From NCBI RefSeq assembly GCF_011046735.1, contig NZ_CP049258.1, forward strand, positions 2,870,001-2,934,000: 64,000 nt of DNA. Direction: 5' to 3'. Under the pieces are notes generated by a model that worked only from the letters and a program-made list of their open reading frames with translations, was not told where the DNA came from and ran no database searches. This DNA is from Nordella sp. HKS 07. GTDB lineage: Bacteria; Pseudomonadota; Alphaproteobacteria; Rhizobiales; Aestuariivirgaceae. The translations under genes were made by a program, and so were the position numbers. Shown piece after piece: positions 36,991 to 44,653 of the stretch. Each line of letters begins with the position of its first letter. Position 1 is the first letter of the stretch.

Positions 36991-37044
36991 CTAAGCCTCG
37001 TTCCTGTTCCGCCGTAGACCGGGCGCGCTCGCGTGGTTGTTCAT
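36991..37044 (-). CDS. Possible 17-residue leader peptide upstream of the protease gene
   Basis: ATG 37044 is preceded at short distance by GAGGA and opens a 17-codon frame (MNNHASAPGLRRNRNEA). It lies between the hairpins at 37083-37111 and 36928-36964 in the same transcript sense as the protease. The arrangement resembles a leader with attenuator-like structures, but no known leader peptide is recognised and the spacing of the ribosome site is tight. Confidence 0.25.
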   Translation of the reverse strand: MNNHASAPGLRRNRNEA

Positions 37045-37082
37045 TGTTCCTCGTCCTGCAAGGGGTAAGCACCGACAAGAAA

Positions 37083-37111
37083 CGGGCCGGTGTGCCGTTA
37101 CCACCGGCCCG
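37083..37111. terminator. Strong hairpin with T-rich flanks in the protease leader
   Basis: CGGGCCGGTG (37083-37092) and CACCGGCCCG (37102-37111) form a perfect 10-bp stem with a nine-base loop. On the minus strand it is followed by TTTCTTG and on the plus strand by CTCTTTA. It could end transcription from either side, or act as an attenuator before the protease gene. Confidence 0.5.
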
Positions 37112-37262
37112 CTCTTTACGGCCTGGGTACAACCTTCCAGACAACGTCAATGACCCGCGATGTTGCGTTGCCGCGACCCAACGCGAGTAGCAATCGACGC
37201 TTACAATCAAATAAGCGCTCCTTATCAGAAACGCTTACGGCTATCCGCCAATTTCCTGCGAT

Positions 37263-37808
37263 TTGCTGCCAGCGCCGTCTTCATGGGCTTCTGCCCGACG
37301 ACCACGTCGTCCCCATGACCATGACGATGCGGCCGTGATGCCTGGCGACGAGCGGCTGCAGGATGGCCCGGCTTCGCTCCTTCAAGGTCGCCCGCGTGCC
37401 CGCCTCATCCTGTTTAATGAGCGAGCTATGTCCAAGGGCCAGGATCGCGGCGAGGCGGCGTTACATTTCAATCTCCTGCTGCCGGTAATGCCCGGTCGTC
37501 GTCAGGGCTCAGCCACAATGATTGCCATGCGCCACAATGGCGCTTGCCGCTGCTGGACTGAAGAGGAGCCCGATATTGGCGCCAAACTGATTTGTCGGGA
37601 GCAGGGTATGCGGTCGTTCACCACGTACAACGCCGAGCTGATGCTCACCAACGAAATCTGCGCCCCGCAGTCCGGCTTCGTACAGGAACTGGCGGTCCAT
37701 ACCGTCGGCGGCGTCATCGCTCCCGGCGCGGGCCGCCGAAATATTCACCGCCCGCTGCCACGGGATACTCGCGAGGGCTACGGGGGAGACACGCACCCAG
37801 GCGCCTAG
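37263..37808 (+). other. Unassigned stretch with open frames on both strands; no gene supported
   Basis: A 181-codon frame is open on the plus strand and shorter ones on the minus strand (37509-37796), but neither gives recognisable motifs, a convincing ribosome site or a clear codon preference. The segment PDIGAKLICREQGMRSFTTY on the plus strand reads most like coding sequence. The stretch sits directly left of the folC relic and may be remains of a degraded gene. Upstream, CGCTTA/TAAGCG hexamers alternate at 37198, 37212 and 37232. Confidence 0.3.
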
Positions 37809-37816
37809 CCGGCGGC

Positions 37817-37945
37817 CTAGCGCCGGCCGGCGCCCTGCACATGCGACATCGCATCGCCGTAGTGGCCGGCGAGATAGAGCGAGCCCACAATCAGGATCCT
37901 TGATGCCAGGGGTGATGCCCTCCAGGCTGTCGACGATGCGAGAAA
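37817..37945 (-). pseudogene. Relic of the 3' end of folC, frameshifted
   Basis: On the minus strand the last codons read RILIVGSLYLAG, then YGDAMSHVQGAGRR and a stop, against RILILGSLYLAG and SGEPMSQVSGAGRR at the end of intact folC (46371-46500). DNA similarity includes GCCGGCGAGATAGAGCGAGCC and ATCACCCC-GACAGCCTGGAG blocks. Compared with folC there is a 12-base gap after SLYLAG, a one-base insertion near the ITP codons that shifts the frame, and a missing block of about 20 bases between DSLE and ITP. Similarity ends near 37945, next to the stop of the barrel gene. It cannot code for a functional enzyme. Confidence 0.85.
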
Positions 37946-37968
37946 GGCCGCTCTCACATCAGCAAAGC

Positions 37969-38766
37969 CTAAAAGTGGGCCGTCAGTCCGGCGATAGGGC
38001 CTTGCTGCACCACGTCGAAGCGAAAGCCGTCGTTGCTGTAATCCACGCCGAGCGCGCGGTAGCCGAGCGTCGCCGAGAAAGTGTCGTTGATGCGGTATCC
38101 AACGCCAGCTGCTACATCCCAATCGAGATCCGCTCCGCCGGCGCCGACAAGCCCCCAGCCCATAAGGTGGAATTGCGGCGTGAGCGCATAGTTGCCGCGC
38201 ACGCCGACCAGGGCGTCCACCCAGGTTGCGCCATCACCGCGCGTTTTGTCGTGGAGGATTCCCCCGCTGAAGGAAATCTCGGAATTAACTGACCAAACCC
38301 GCAGGCCGGCGACGACGTCCAATCGGCCCGACGCGCCTTCGAGGACAGAATAGCCGGCGCCCGCCAGTGCGGCGAAAGTCGAGGACTGCACATCCACGCT
38401 TTCCGCGACGATGCCATAAGGCGTTGCGCTGCCGCTGGAAAGTTTGGTGTAGATCAGGTCCCCGACCAGGCTGAAGCGCCCGTTGCGTGCCTCACCGATC
38501 GCCATTGCAGCAAAATCCAGGTTATCCAGAATGTCGCTGAAGCTCGCATCGACATCAACGGTCGGCGAATTGAACTGCGCAATCTCGCCGGAAAGCATCG
38601 CAGCCCAGAAATATGGCGTGACGGAATACGTCCAGCCGTTCTGTTCAGTGGTCTGTGCTTCGGGCGCCAGGAACGAAACCGTGTCGGCAGCGCGCGCAGG
38701 TGAACTCAATGCCACAATGGCCAGCAGTGCGGCCCCAGCGGTCATATTCTTCATTGAAATCATCAT
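37969..38766 (-). CDS. Outer-membrane beta-barrel protein
   Basis: The 265-residue protein has a signal peptide (cleavage after ARA, about residue 27) and then alternating amphipathic strands typical of an 8- to 12-strand barrel: WTYSVTPYFWAAMLSGEIAQ, GRFSLVGDLIYTKLSSG, FAALAGAGYSVLEG, LDVVAGLRVWSVNSE, ATWVDALVGVRGNYALT, and a final strand ending in phenylalanine (GLTAHF), the usual signal for the BAM machinery. The function is unknown. It is the leftmost complete gene inside the folC-bracketed segment and reads toward the folC relic. Confidence 0.82.
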   Translation of the reverse strand: MMISMKNMTAGAALLAIVALSSPARAADTVSFLAPEAQTTEQNGWTYSVTPYFWAAMLSGEIAQFNSPTVDVDASFSDILDNLDFAAMAIGEARNGRFSLVGDLIYTKLSSGSATPYGIVAESVDVQSSTFAALAGAGYSVLEGASGRLDVVAGLRVWSVNSEISFSGGILHDKTRGDGATWVDALVGVRGNYALTPQFHLMGWGLVGAGGADLDWDVAAGVGYRINDTFSATLGYRALGVDYSNDGFRFDVVQQGPIAGLTAHF

Positions 38767-38846
38767 GGCGCTCTTTCTGCGGCACGCGAGCAGCTCTTGG
38801 CGTCGCCGGCCCCGACAAAAACCCGATTTCTCATATGACCTGCCCG

Positions 38847-38889
38847 TTAGAGCGTCGGACGCTCACATAGAATCGCTCCGGCGCTCTAA
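38847..38889. repeat. Short inverted repeat
   Basis: TTAGAGCG (38847-38854) pairs with CGCTCTAA (38882-38889); the inner part CGGACGCTCA and TCGCTCCGG adds partial pairing. It lies between the barrel gene and the small exported protein gene, directly before a family B repeat. Confidence 0.5.
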
Positions 38890-38902
38890 CTCTTTGATTT
38901 AC

Positions 38903-38947
38903 GCATCGGATTATCCGAAAACCGCTTCGCACTTTTCGGTCCGATGC
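38903..38947. repeat. Family B palindromic repeat (GCATCGG...CCGATGC)
   Basis: GCATCGGATTATCCGAAAACCGCTTCGCACTTTTCGGTCCGATGC has inverted ends (shown here in two parts: GCATCGG...CCGAAAA and TTTTCGG...CCGATGC). The same element occurs in tandem at 60287-60495 and as a diverged copy at 50949. Confidence 0.7.
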
Positions 38948-38960
38948 TGTAGCCGCACAT

Positions 38961-39281
38961 TCAGTCGACATAGACGACGACGTAACGACCATCATAGGGC
39001 TGGTAGTAGGCGCCACCGCAGCTCCACACCACGACGCCATTGAAGCTGGTGCTGATGCAGCCGGCGGGCAGAGCGGCGACATATATGGTGGAACGACGGA
39101 TCGCGCGGCGCGTGGTGCGGCGGGCAACGCCGGCTACGCTGACCACGGTCAGGGGCCGCCCAATGACCGCCTGCGCCTCGGACACGAAGGGGCCGAGCGG
39201 CAGCGGGACGACACGGTCAACAGCGAGCACGGCGAGTGTGGCGATCGCGGCCAGAGCGAATTTGCGGTACAGCTTGCGCAT
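38961..39281 (-). CDS. Small exported protein of unknown function
   Basis: The 106-residue protein has a basic start (RKLYRKFALAAIATLAVLAV) and a hydrophobic signal segment, cleavage probably near residue 38 after SEAQA. The mature part is short and rich in Val, Arg and Tyr, with two cysteines (AGCISTSFNG and WSCGGAYYQPYDGRYVVVYVD) that could form a disulphide. It starts two bases before the stop of the upstream DUF2092 gene (39284-40096), so the two are co-transcribed. No family is recognised with confidence. Confidence 0.75.
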   Translation of the reverse strand: MRKLYRKFALAAIATLAVLAVDRVVPLPLGPFVSEAQAVIGRPLTVVSVAGVARRTTRRAIRRSTIYVAALPAGCISTSFNGVVVWSCGGAYYQPYDGRYVVVYVD

Positions 39282-39283
39282 CT

Positions 39284-40096
39284 TTATTTCCCCGTATCGA
39301 GTGACAGTTCGCCAGTGATGTCGGCATTCACCTGGTCGAGCTTCTTCATGCCCGCAGGCGGCGAGAAGGAGAACTGGGCGACATCGATCCCATTGGTCTT
39401 CCAGTTACTCAGCCGCAGTGAGTATTCTGGCGCGCCGGTCACCCATTTGGTCGTGATGACGTATTTGAGCGGCAACGGCTTGTCGCCCTTGCTGATCCAG
39501 ATTTGCCAATCGACGACATTGGTCCTGAACGCGAGGTGATGGGATTCGACCCCGCCGACAAGGGCCGATCCAACCACGGCCCCTTTGGTCACGCCGTCGG
39601 TGAGGACCGAATAGGGATCGCTTGCCAGCAGGTCGGCACCGGGGGCATCGAGGCCGGTAGAGGTGCGAAACTCCTCGGTTGCTTCTTCGATGCTGGGCCC
39701 GGGGCTTGCGATCTGCGCGTAGACGTTCTTTGCCTTGCCAACAAGCGATACCGTCTTGCCGTCGAATATCACTTCCACGTCGGCAAAAGGCCCTTTGCGA
39801 GTCAGCCGGAAACCCTTGCTGCGGTCGAGCGCGATGGAACCCGATGCGCTGTATTGGATCTTCTGGCCCTCATGGGTGATGATCTCTTGATCGGCGTCGT
39901 AGTCGGCGCTGAGCGTCGGAAGCGCCTTCAGATTTTCGGTCATGGCGGCGAGAATCTTGTGCGCCTCCGGGTCGATCGCAACCTGCGCCGAGGCCGACCA
40001 CGGCGCCAGCGCCACGCCGGCAGCCATGCTCAACGACAATACGCGCATGCGCGACGTCGACACTGTACGCAGCCGTCCAAATATCCACCTGTTCAA
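39284..40096 (-). CDS. Exported DUF2092-type protein
   Basis: The 270-residue protein has a long n-region and a signal peptide (VLSLSMAAGVALAPWSASAQ) followed by a lipoprotein-carrier-like (LolA-related) beta fold: HKILAAMTENLKALPTLSADY, YSASGSIALDRSKGFRLTRK, VIFDGKTVSLVGKAKNVYAQ. This matches DUF2092 proteins, whose function is unknown. The start is TTG 40096, because GAGGAG lies seven bases upstream (40104-40109); the first ATG (40048) is a weaker choice. Upstream at 40175-40193 is a 19-bp palindrome shared with the Crp/Fnr and DUF1254 promoters. Confidence 0.82.
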   Translation of the reverse strand: MNRWIFGRLRTVSTSRMRVLSLSMAAGVALAPWSASAQVAIDPEAHKILAAMTENLKALPTLSADYDADQEIITHEGQKIQYSASGSIALDRSKGFRLTRKGPFADVEVIFDGKTVSLVGKAKNVYAQIASPGPSIEEATEEFRTSTGLDAPGADLLASDPYSVLTDGVTKGAVVGSALVGGVESHHLAFRTNVVDWQIWISKGDKPLPLKYVITTKWVTGAPEYSLRLSNWKTNGIDVAQFSFSPPAGMKKLDQVNADITGELSLDTGK

Positions 40097-40174
40097 AGTG
40101 AAACTCCTCGATAACTGAAACGTTGGGAGATACCGCTTACTTGCGGCACAGAAATACAGGGTGCGCGGAATGAG

Positions 40175-40193
40175 ATTGTCCCAATGGAACAAT
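40175..40193. promoter_or_regulatory. Palindromic operator upstream of the DUF2092 gene
   Basis: ATTGTCCC-AAT-GGAACAAT, seven of eight half-site positions paired. Its reverse complement differs at one of 19 positions from the site at 42036-42054. Similarity continues on the gene side (GGGACAATCTCATT here, GGGACAATCTTATT there). It lies 79 bases upstream of the TTG start of the DUF2092 gene. Confidence 0.75.
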
Positions 40194-40222
40194 CCGCAAA
40201 AAAATCCTGCTACGTGCGCTTA

Positions 40223-40344
40223 GAGCGCTTCCCGCGAAAGTTGCTCGACTTTCGCGAGGAGGAAGCGCTCCAGATTATGTAATCGAGCCTTTTTATCCCG
40301 TTTTGATCGAATCGAATAATTCGATCAAAACGGGAAAGGCTCGA
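40223..40344. repeat. Two consecutive large hairpins
   Basis: GAGCGCTTCC...GGAAGCGCTC (40223-40270) encloses an inner stem CGCGAAAGT/ACTTTCGCG. TCGAGCCTTT...AAAGGCTCGA (40283-40344) encloses CCCGTTTTGATCGAAT and ATTCGATCAAAACGGG. Both look like dispersed intergenic repeats of Hyphomicrobiales. They lie between the DUF2092 promoter and the end of the broken MFS gene and could insulate the two. Confidence 0.65.
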
Positions 40345-40388
40345 GTGGACACGGCATTGGGCAAAGGAGACGCGGCGTAGTTGGATGT

Positions 40389-41156
40389 TTAGCGCGCATC
40401 ACGGCGAAGTTGAGTTACTTCGCCGATAGGGATCCGCGCCAAATCAGTAGGTTGCGGGATTCGCCCTGGCCCGCCTGGTCGATCTCCGTGATCAGGAGAA
40501 GGGGCCATATCCTGGCAAGCGGCAGGCGGGCGTCGGCCGACATAGTTCGGCGCTCCGCGGGCAGGCTCCCTGGCCAGCAGGAGGACGCTCGCGAAGGCGG
40601 AGATGGCGAGCGCGGCCACGATGGCGAAAGCCAGGGCAGGATCGGTGGGGGCGACTTGCCAGGCGAGCGCAGCGCCAAGGATGGCGCCTAAGCCAATAGC
40701 CGCCCCGAGGATGCCCATTCCGCCGGCCCGCTGCGCCGGCGTTGTGATGTCAGCCATGTACGCCTGCGCGGCAGGTAAGATGCCGCCGCAGGCAATGGAC
40801 TGCGCAGCCCTGATCAGTATGAACAGGCCGAGCGTCAAGACAGCACTCATGGTTCCCGCCAAGCGGAGGTCTACAATCGCGCCGAACCCGGCAGCCGCAA
40901 TGGCGGCTCCGGCGAGCGCCGTCAGCAGGACTGGTCTGCGCCCTATCCGTTCGCTGAGATATCCCCAGACTGGTGCCGACGCCATGAGAAGCAGCGCGGA
41001 GATGCTGAGGATTATGCCAGTCTGGATATCTGTGAAGCCAAGGCGGCGACCTAGAGGTGGCAGCACGACGAGAAGGAATGTTTGTCCGGTGGTATTGATG
41101 GTCAGGCTCAGAGACAGTGCGAACTGTGCTTTCGTCGTGCGCGATCGGGCTTCCAT
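40389..41156 (-). pseudogene. MFS transporter, C-terminal half lost (frameshift and truncation)
   Basis: The frame encodes six transmembrane helices of a drug-resistance-type MFS permease (GRRLGFTDIQTGIILSIS, the loop motif GYLSERIGRRPVLLTALAG, AYMADITTPAQRAGGMG). After LLLAREPARGAPNYVG near residue 205 the sequence becomes nonsense. Continuation is visible in another frame (ARLPLARIWPLLLITEIDQA) up to about 40415 and then ends, where six more helices would be expected. So a frameshift and a missing 3' half make this a pseudogene. It is the only clearly broken coding gene of the module apart from the folC relic. Confidence 0.8.
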
Positions 41157-41316
41157 ATTCTCCCCATGACGTGCCGCCTCAGTGCTTGAACTGGGCCACG
41201 CATTTTTTAGTCCGAATCGTCTTCCAGCGCTGAAATTGTGGCCCGCTGTGGCGTCACATCACTTCGCCGTCAAGCACCGAACCAAGGCTGGCCCGCAACT
41301 CTTCCGCTGCGTACGC

Positions 41317-42006
41317 TCAATCATCCTCTGCCGCGAAGCGCCGCAGCTCTTCGGCATGGAGGACAATGATGGAGCGATAGCTGGTCTTCACCCATCCGTT
41401 CTCCACAAACCGCTTCAATGCAGCATTGACTTGCCTGCGTGAGACGCAGGCCATGGTGCCGATCTCGGTCTGCGTCAATGGGATAGGCTGTTCTGCGGTC
41501 CATGTAATGCGTTGCAGGACGGAAGCTATCCGGCGATCAGGATCGGGCTTCTGCAGGTCGTGGATGACCCTGATGAGGACCTCGACGGCGTTCATGAGAA
41601 TGTGGCTGAAGTTACGAATGACCGTCGGATCGGCGCTGGCCATCTGGTCCATCTGGTCCAACGGAAGATGTATCAGACAGGCCTCCGAAACCGCGCGCAG
41701 TTCGACCCGCCGCGGTTGGCGAGTCAGAAAGCAGTTTTCTCCGGTCCAGCCGCCAGGCTTGCCCATGTGAATCAATCGCGGGGCACTGTCCGGCGGAGCG
41801 ATATTTACCGTCACTATGCCGTCCACGAGACCATGGATGCCGCCCAGATCGTCGCCGAAGCGATAGATCACCTCTCCGGGTGAGTAATACAGCAGGATGG
41901 ACCGTCGCAGGACCTCGTTCTGGAAGTCCTCAGGTTGATGAGACAGCCATCCGTTCTGCCGCAGGACGGCCTCGGCTGCATCTCTTTTGATCAATGTTGT
42001 GCTCAT
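41317..42006 (-). CDS. Crp/Fnr-family transcription regulator
   Basis: The 229-residue protein has a cyclic-nucleotide-binding-like beta-roll (YYSPGEVIYRFGDDLGGIHGLVDGIVTV, GGWTGENCFL), a dimerisation helix (RNFSHILMNAVEVLIRVIHDL) and a winged helix-turn-helix (LTQTEIGTMACVSRRQVNAALKRFVENGWV). It lacks the N-terminal cysteine cluster of Fnr. It is divergent from the DUF1254 gene; a 19-bp palindrome 30 bases upstream of its start covers the likely -35 and spacer of its own promoter (TTGTCC then GATAAT, minus strand), suggesting autoregulation. The same site occurs before the DUF2092 gene, so it is the natural candidate regulator of this module. Confidence 0.88.
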   Translation of the reverse strand: MSTTLIKRDAAEAVLRQNGWLSHQPEDFQNEVLRRSILLYYSPGEVIYRFGDDLGGIHGLVDGIVTVNIAPPDSAPRLIHMGKPGGWTGENCFLTRQPRRVELRAVSEACLIHLPLDQMDQMASADPTVIRNFSHILMNAVEVLIRVIHDLQKPDPDRRIASVLQRITWTAEQPIPLTQTEIGTMACVSRRQVNAALKRFVENGWVKTSYRSIIVLHAEELRRFAAEDD

Positions 42007-42035
42007 AGGCGACTGTAGCCCAAATTATCTTACGA

Positions 42036-42054
42036 ATTGTTCCATCGGGACAAT
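42036..42054. promoter_or_regulatory. Palindromic operator between Crp/Fnr and DUF1254 genes
   Basis: ATTGTTCC-ATC-GGGACAAT. The half-sites pair at seven of eight positions, and the whole matches the reverse complement of 40175-40193 at 18 of 19. Two CAA/TTG ends are 11 bases apart, wider than the classical Fnr spacing. The conserved flank CTTATT faces the DUF1254 gene. Confidence 0.75.
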
Positions 42055-42238
42055 CTTATTTTGTGAGTCGGGTATTTCTCTGCTGCAACCACAGCTGCAA
42101 CCGCCGCTACGGCCGCCACTGTTTCTGCCACTGGCAATGGTGTTTCGGAGAGGAATTGCTGTAGCCCGGAAGGTCCGCGCTCGGAAAAGCCCAAGGCCGG
42201 GAAATTCGAGTGACGTTTCGCATCATCGAGGAGTTTTA

Positions 42239-43270
42239 ATGTCATACTTGCCTGCAATCTGTATTGTTGCCGCGTCCCTGGCGGCGCTTGGGAGTGCGAA
42301 CGCACAGACTTCCTCCGATGCCGCGATCCCGGTCGGCGTCGAGAATTTCGTCCGCGCCGAGTCCGATCTCTATATCGGCAAGATGGTGAAGGATGGCAGC
42401 CTCGGCAAGTTCATCCATAGTCGCGAGCCGGTCTCGATCGACAACCAGAACGTCATCCGCATGAATCGCGACACGGTCTATTCATCGGCGGTGTTCGATC
42501 TCGATGCCGGCCCGGTCACGGTCACGCTCCCCGATGCGGGCAAGCGCTTCATGTCGACGATGGTGGTCAGCGCGGATCACTACGTGCCTGCGGTCTTCTA
42601 CGGCGCCGGCAGCCACACCCTGACGAAGGAGAATGTCGGCACGCGTTACGTGTTTGTCGCGGTGCGCACCCTCATTGATCCGGCCGATCCGAAGGACATC
42701 GAGCAGGTCCATCAGCTTCAGGACGCGATCAAGGTCAGCCAGGCGGGCGCCGGAAAATTCGAGGTGCCGAACTGGGACCAGGTGAGCCAGACAAAGGTGC
42801 GTGAAGCGCTGTCCGTGCTTGGCGCGACGATTCCCGATTACAACAAGGCCTTCGGCACGAAGGAGACCGTCGATCCGATCCAGCATTTGCTTGGGACCGC
42901 CACCGGCTGGGGCGGAAATCCCGCCAAGGATGCGATCTATCTCAGCGGCGCGGTGCCTAAGAACGACGGCACGGCCGTCTACACGCTCAAGGTCGGTGAC
43001 GTTCCGGTCGACAGCTTCTGGTCGATCAGTGTCTACAACGCCGACGGCTACTTCCAGAAAAACCCATACGATGCCTACTCGCTGAACAACCTGACGGCGA
43101 AGAAGAGCGACGATGGCTCGATCGTCATCCAGTTCGGCGGCTGCGACGGCAAGGTAGTCAATTGCCTGCCGACCGTGCCCGGCTGGAACTATACGGTGAG
43201 GCTTTACCAGCCGCGCGCCGAGATCCTGAGCGGCCAGTGGAGTTTCCCGCAGGCCCAGCTCCTGCCGTAA
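42239..43270 (+). CDS. Exported DUF1254/DUF1214-domain protein
   Basis: The 343-residue protein has a signal peptide (ICIVAASLAALGSANAQ, cleavage near residue 22). An N-terminal DUF1254-like domain follows (VENFVRAESDLYIGKMV, NQNVIRMNRDTVYSSAVFDL, VVSADHYVPAVFYGAG), then a C-terminal DUF1214-like domain (TLKVGDVPVDSFWSISVYNADGYF, WNYTVRLYQPRAEILSGQW). Members are periplasmic proteins without an agreed function. The start is ATG 42239, with GAGGAG five bases upstream; an upstream in-frame extension overlaps the operator region and lacks a signal peptide. A 185-base leader separates it from the shared palindrome. A clear terminator follows. Confidence 0.88.
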   Translation: MSYLPAICIVAASLAALGSANAQTSSDAAIPVGVENFVRAESDLYIGKMVKDGSLGKFIHSREPVSIDNQNVIRMNRDTVYSSAVFDLDAGPVTVTLPDAGKRFMSTMVVSADHYVPAVFYGAGSHTLTKENVGTRYVFVAVRTLIDPADPKDIEQVHQLQDAIKVSQAGAGKFEVPNWDQVSQTKVREALSVLGATIPDYNKAFGTKETVDPIQHLLGTATGWGGNPAKDAIYLSGAVPKNDGTAVYTLKVGDVPVDSFWSISVYNADGYFQKNPYDAYSLNNLTAKKSDDGSIVIQFGGCDGKVVNCLPTVPGWNYTVRLYQPRAEILSGQWSFPQAQLLP

Positions 43271-43302
43271 GGCACGACGGTCCTGGACTCACAAACCCTG
43301 CG

Positions 43303-43333
43303 GGGGCGGCGCCCAAAGGCCGCCCCTTAATTT
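43303..43333 (+). terminator. Terminator of the DUF1254 gene
   Basis: GGGGCGGC (43303-43310) pairs perfectly with GCCGCCCC (43319-43326), followed by TTAATTT. It lies 32 bases after the stop codon. Confidence 0.7.
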
Positions 43334-43384
43334 CCAATCACACCAATTTGGCATACGCGCTGACCGACATGCTTTGGGCAATCG

Positions 43385-44596
43385 ATGCCAGATAATTCGC
43401 AATTCTCCCAGGGTCTCGGCCCAGGCCCGGACGAGGCGATCCGGGATTTTGATGCATCGCATGGCGGGCCTTTCTACGAGCTTCAACGCCGGTTGAGATT
43501 GCTGCGCGCAAACGCGCTCAATGCGGGTCGCAGAGCGGTGATTTTCATCGCGATTGCTTGGGCGGTTCCCTTCCTGCTGGCATTGCCCGGCAGCCTGTCA
43601 ATCGCAGATGCAGGAGCTTATCTCCGCGATCTCAACGCCTGGGCGATGTTTTTTGTCGCCATCGGAGCATTCATTCTGGTCGAGCAGCAGGTCGAAAGCG
43701 GCCTGCGCATCAAGCTCCGGCAATTCTCGAGAGCGCCGATCATTGCTCCCGCCTCGATTGAGAGAGCTGCCGGGGCGGCCGTGACGGCGCTCAAACAGCG
43801 CGATTCCAGATTGGCTGAGATCCTGTGCCTGGCGTTGGCGGCCGCTTCCGCGTTGCTCTACTGGATGCGTCTCGATTTTACCCCCTCGGCGTCCTGGGCC
43901 GTCAATGTCGCGCCTGAAGGCGACGGCATCACCATGTCAGGCTGGTGGTCTGTGGTCGTAAGCGTGCCCCTCTTCTGGTTCCTGATGTTGCGCGTGCTGT
44001 GGCGTCACTTCGTCTGGTCGCGATTACTCCGGAAGGTGGCAAGGCTGGAACTGAGGCTGGTCGCGATACATCCCGACGGACAGGGCGGGCTCGCCTTCAT
44101 CTCGGAATATCCCAATGCCTATATGACGTTTGTTTTCGGTGTCAGTGCCGCTGTGGCGGTGGCCGCCGGCAGGCATTTCGACATGGAGACCCTTGATGCG
44201 ACCAGCCTCACCGCCACCATGGCCGGATGGCTGGTGGTGGTGCTTGCGGTGTTTGCATGCCCGCTTTACGCCTTCTCAAGACCGCTTGCCGATTTGAAGG
44301 CGGCCACACTCCTCGCGCTCTCAGCCCAGGCGACGCGCTACCAGAGGCTCGCCGAACGCCAGGTTCTTGGTCGCAACGTGGTCGCCAACAACGATGAGGA
44401 AACCGCAAGCCAGCGAGCGATCGTTGATCCCTCGAAGCAACACGAGGTGGCGAAAAAACTCTCGACAATGCTTGTCAGCCGCAAAGCGGCTTTACCCGTC
44501 GCTTTGGCGGCGCTCCTTCCCTTCGCCATCGAGGGAGCAACCCGGTTGCCCTTCAAAGACATCGTTTCGATCCTGAAAAAGCTGCTGTTGCTCTAG
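43385..44596 (+). CDS. Polytopic membrane protein of unknown function
   Basis: The 403-residue protein has about six hydrophobic helices: AVIFIAIAWAVPFLLALPG (about 52-70), AWAMFFVAIGAFILVEQQ (about 86-103), ILCLALAAASALLYWM, WWSVVVSVPLFWFLML, FVFGVSAAVAVAAG and GWLVVVLAVFACPLYAF. A soluble N-terminal 50 residues and a cytosolic stretch near residue 320-370 are rich in charged residues. No catalytic motif is seen and the family is not recognised. It follows the DUF1254 terminator and precedes the acid phosphatase in the same direction. Start ATG 43385 has only a weak ribosome site. Confidence 0.75.
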   Translation: MPDNSQFSQGLGPGPDEAIRDFDASHGGPFYELQRRLRLLRANALNAGRRAVIFIAIAWAVPFLLALPGSLSIADAGAYLRDLNAWAMFFVAIGAFILVEQQVESGLRIKLRQFSRAPIIAPASIERAAGAAVTALKQRDSRLAEILCLALAAASALLYWMRLDFTPSASWAVNVAPEGDGITMSGWWSVVVSVPLFWFLMLRVLWRHFVWSRLLRKVARLELRLVAIHPDGQGGLAFISEYPNAYMTFVFGVSAAVAVAAGRHFDMETLDATSLTATMAGWLVVVLAVFACPLYAFSRPLADLKAATLLALSAQATRYQRLAERQVLGRNVVANNDEETASQRAIVDPSKQHEVAKKLSTMLVSRKAALPVALAALLPFAIEGATRLPFKDIVSILKKLLLL

Positions 44597-44653
44597 GACG
44601 AAGTGGCGTTGGCGCTGGCAGATCCGATCAGAATTTTTATGAGGGCTTCCCAT

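Noticed and set aside
37509-37796. Minus-strand frame of 95 codons left of the folC relic as a gene.
   Set aside because: No motif, no ribosome site and overlap with a longer frame on the other strand; reported only as unassigned sequence.
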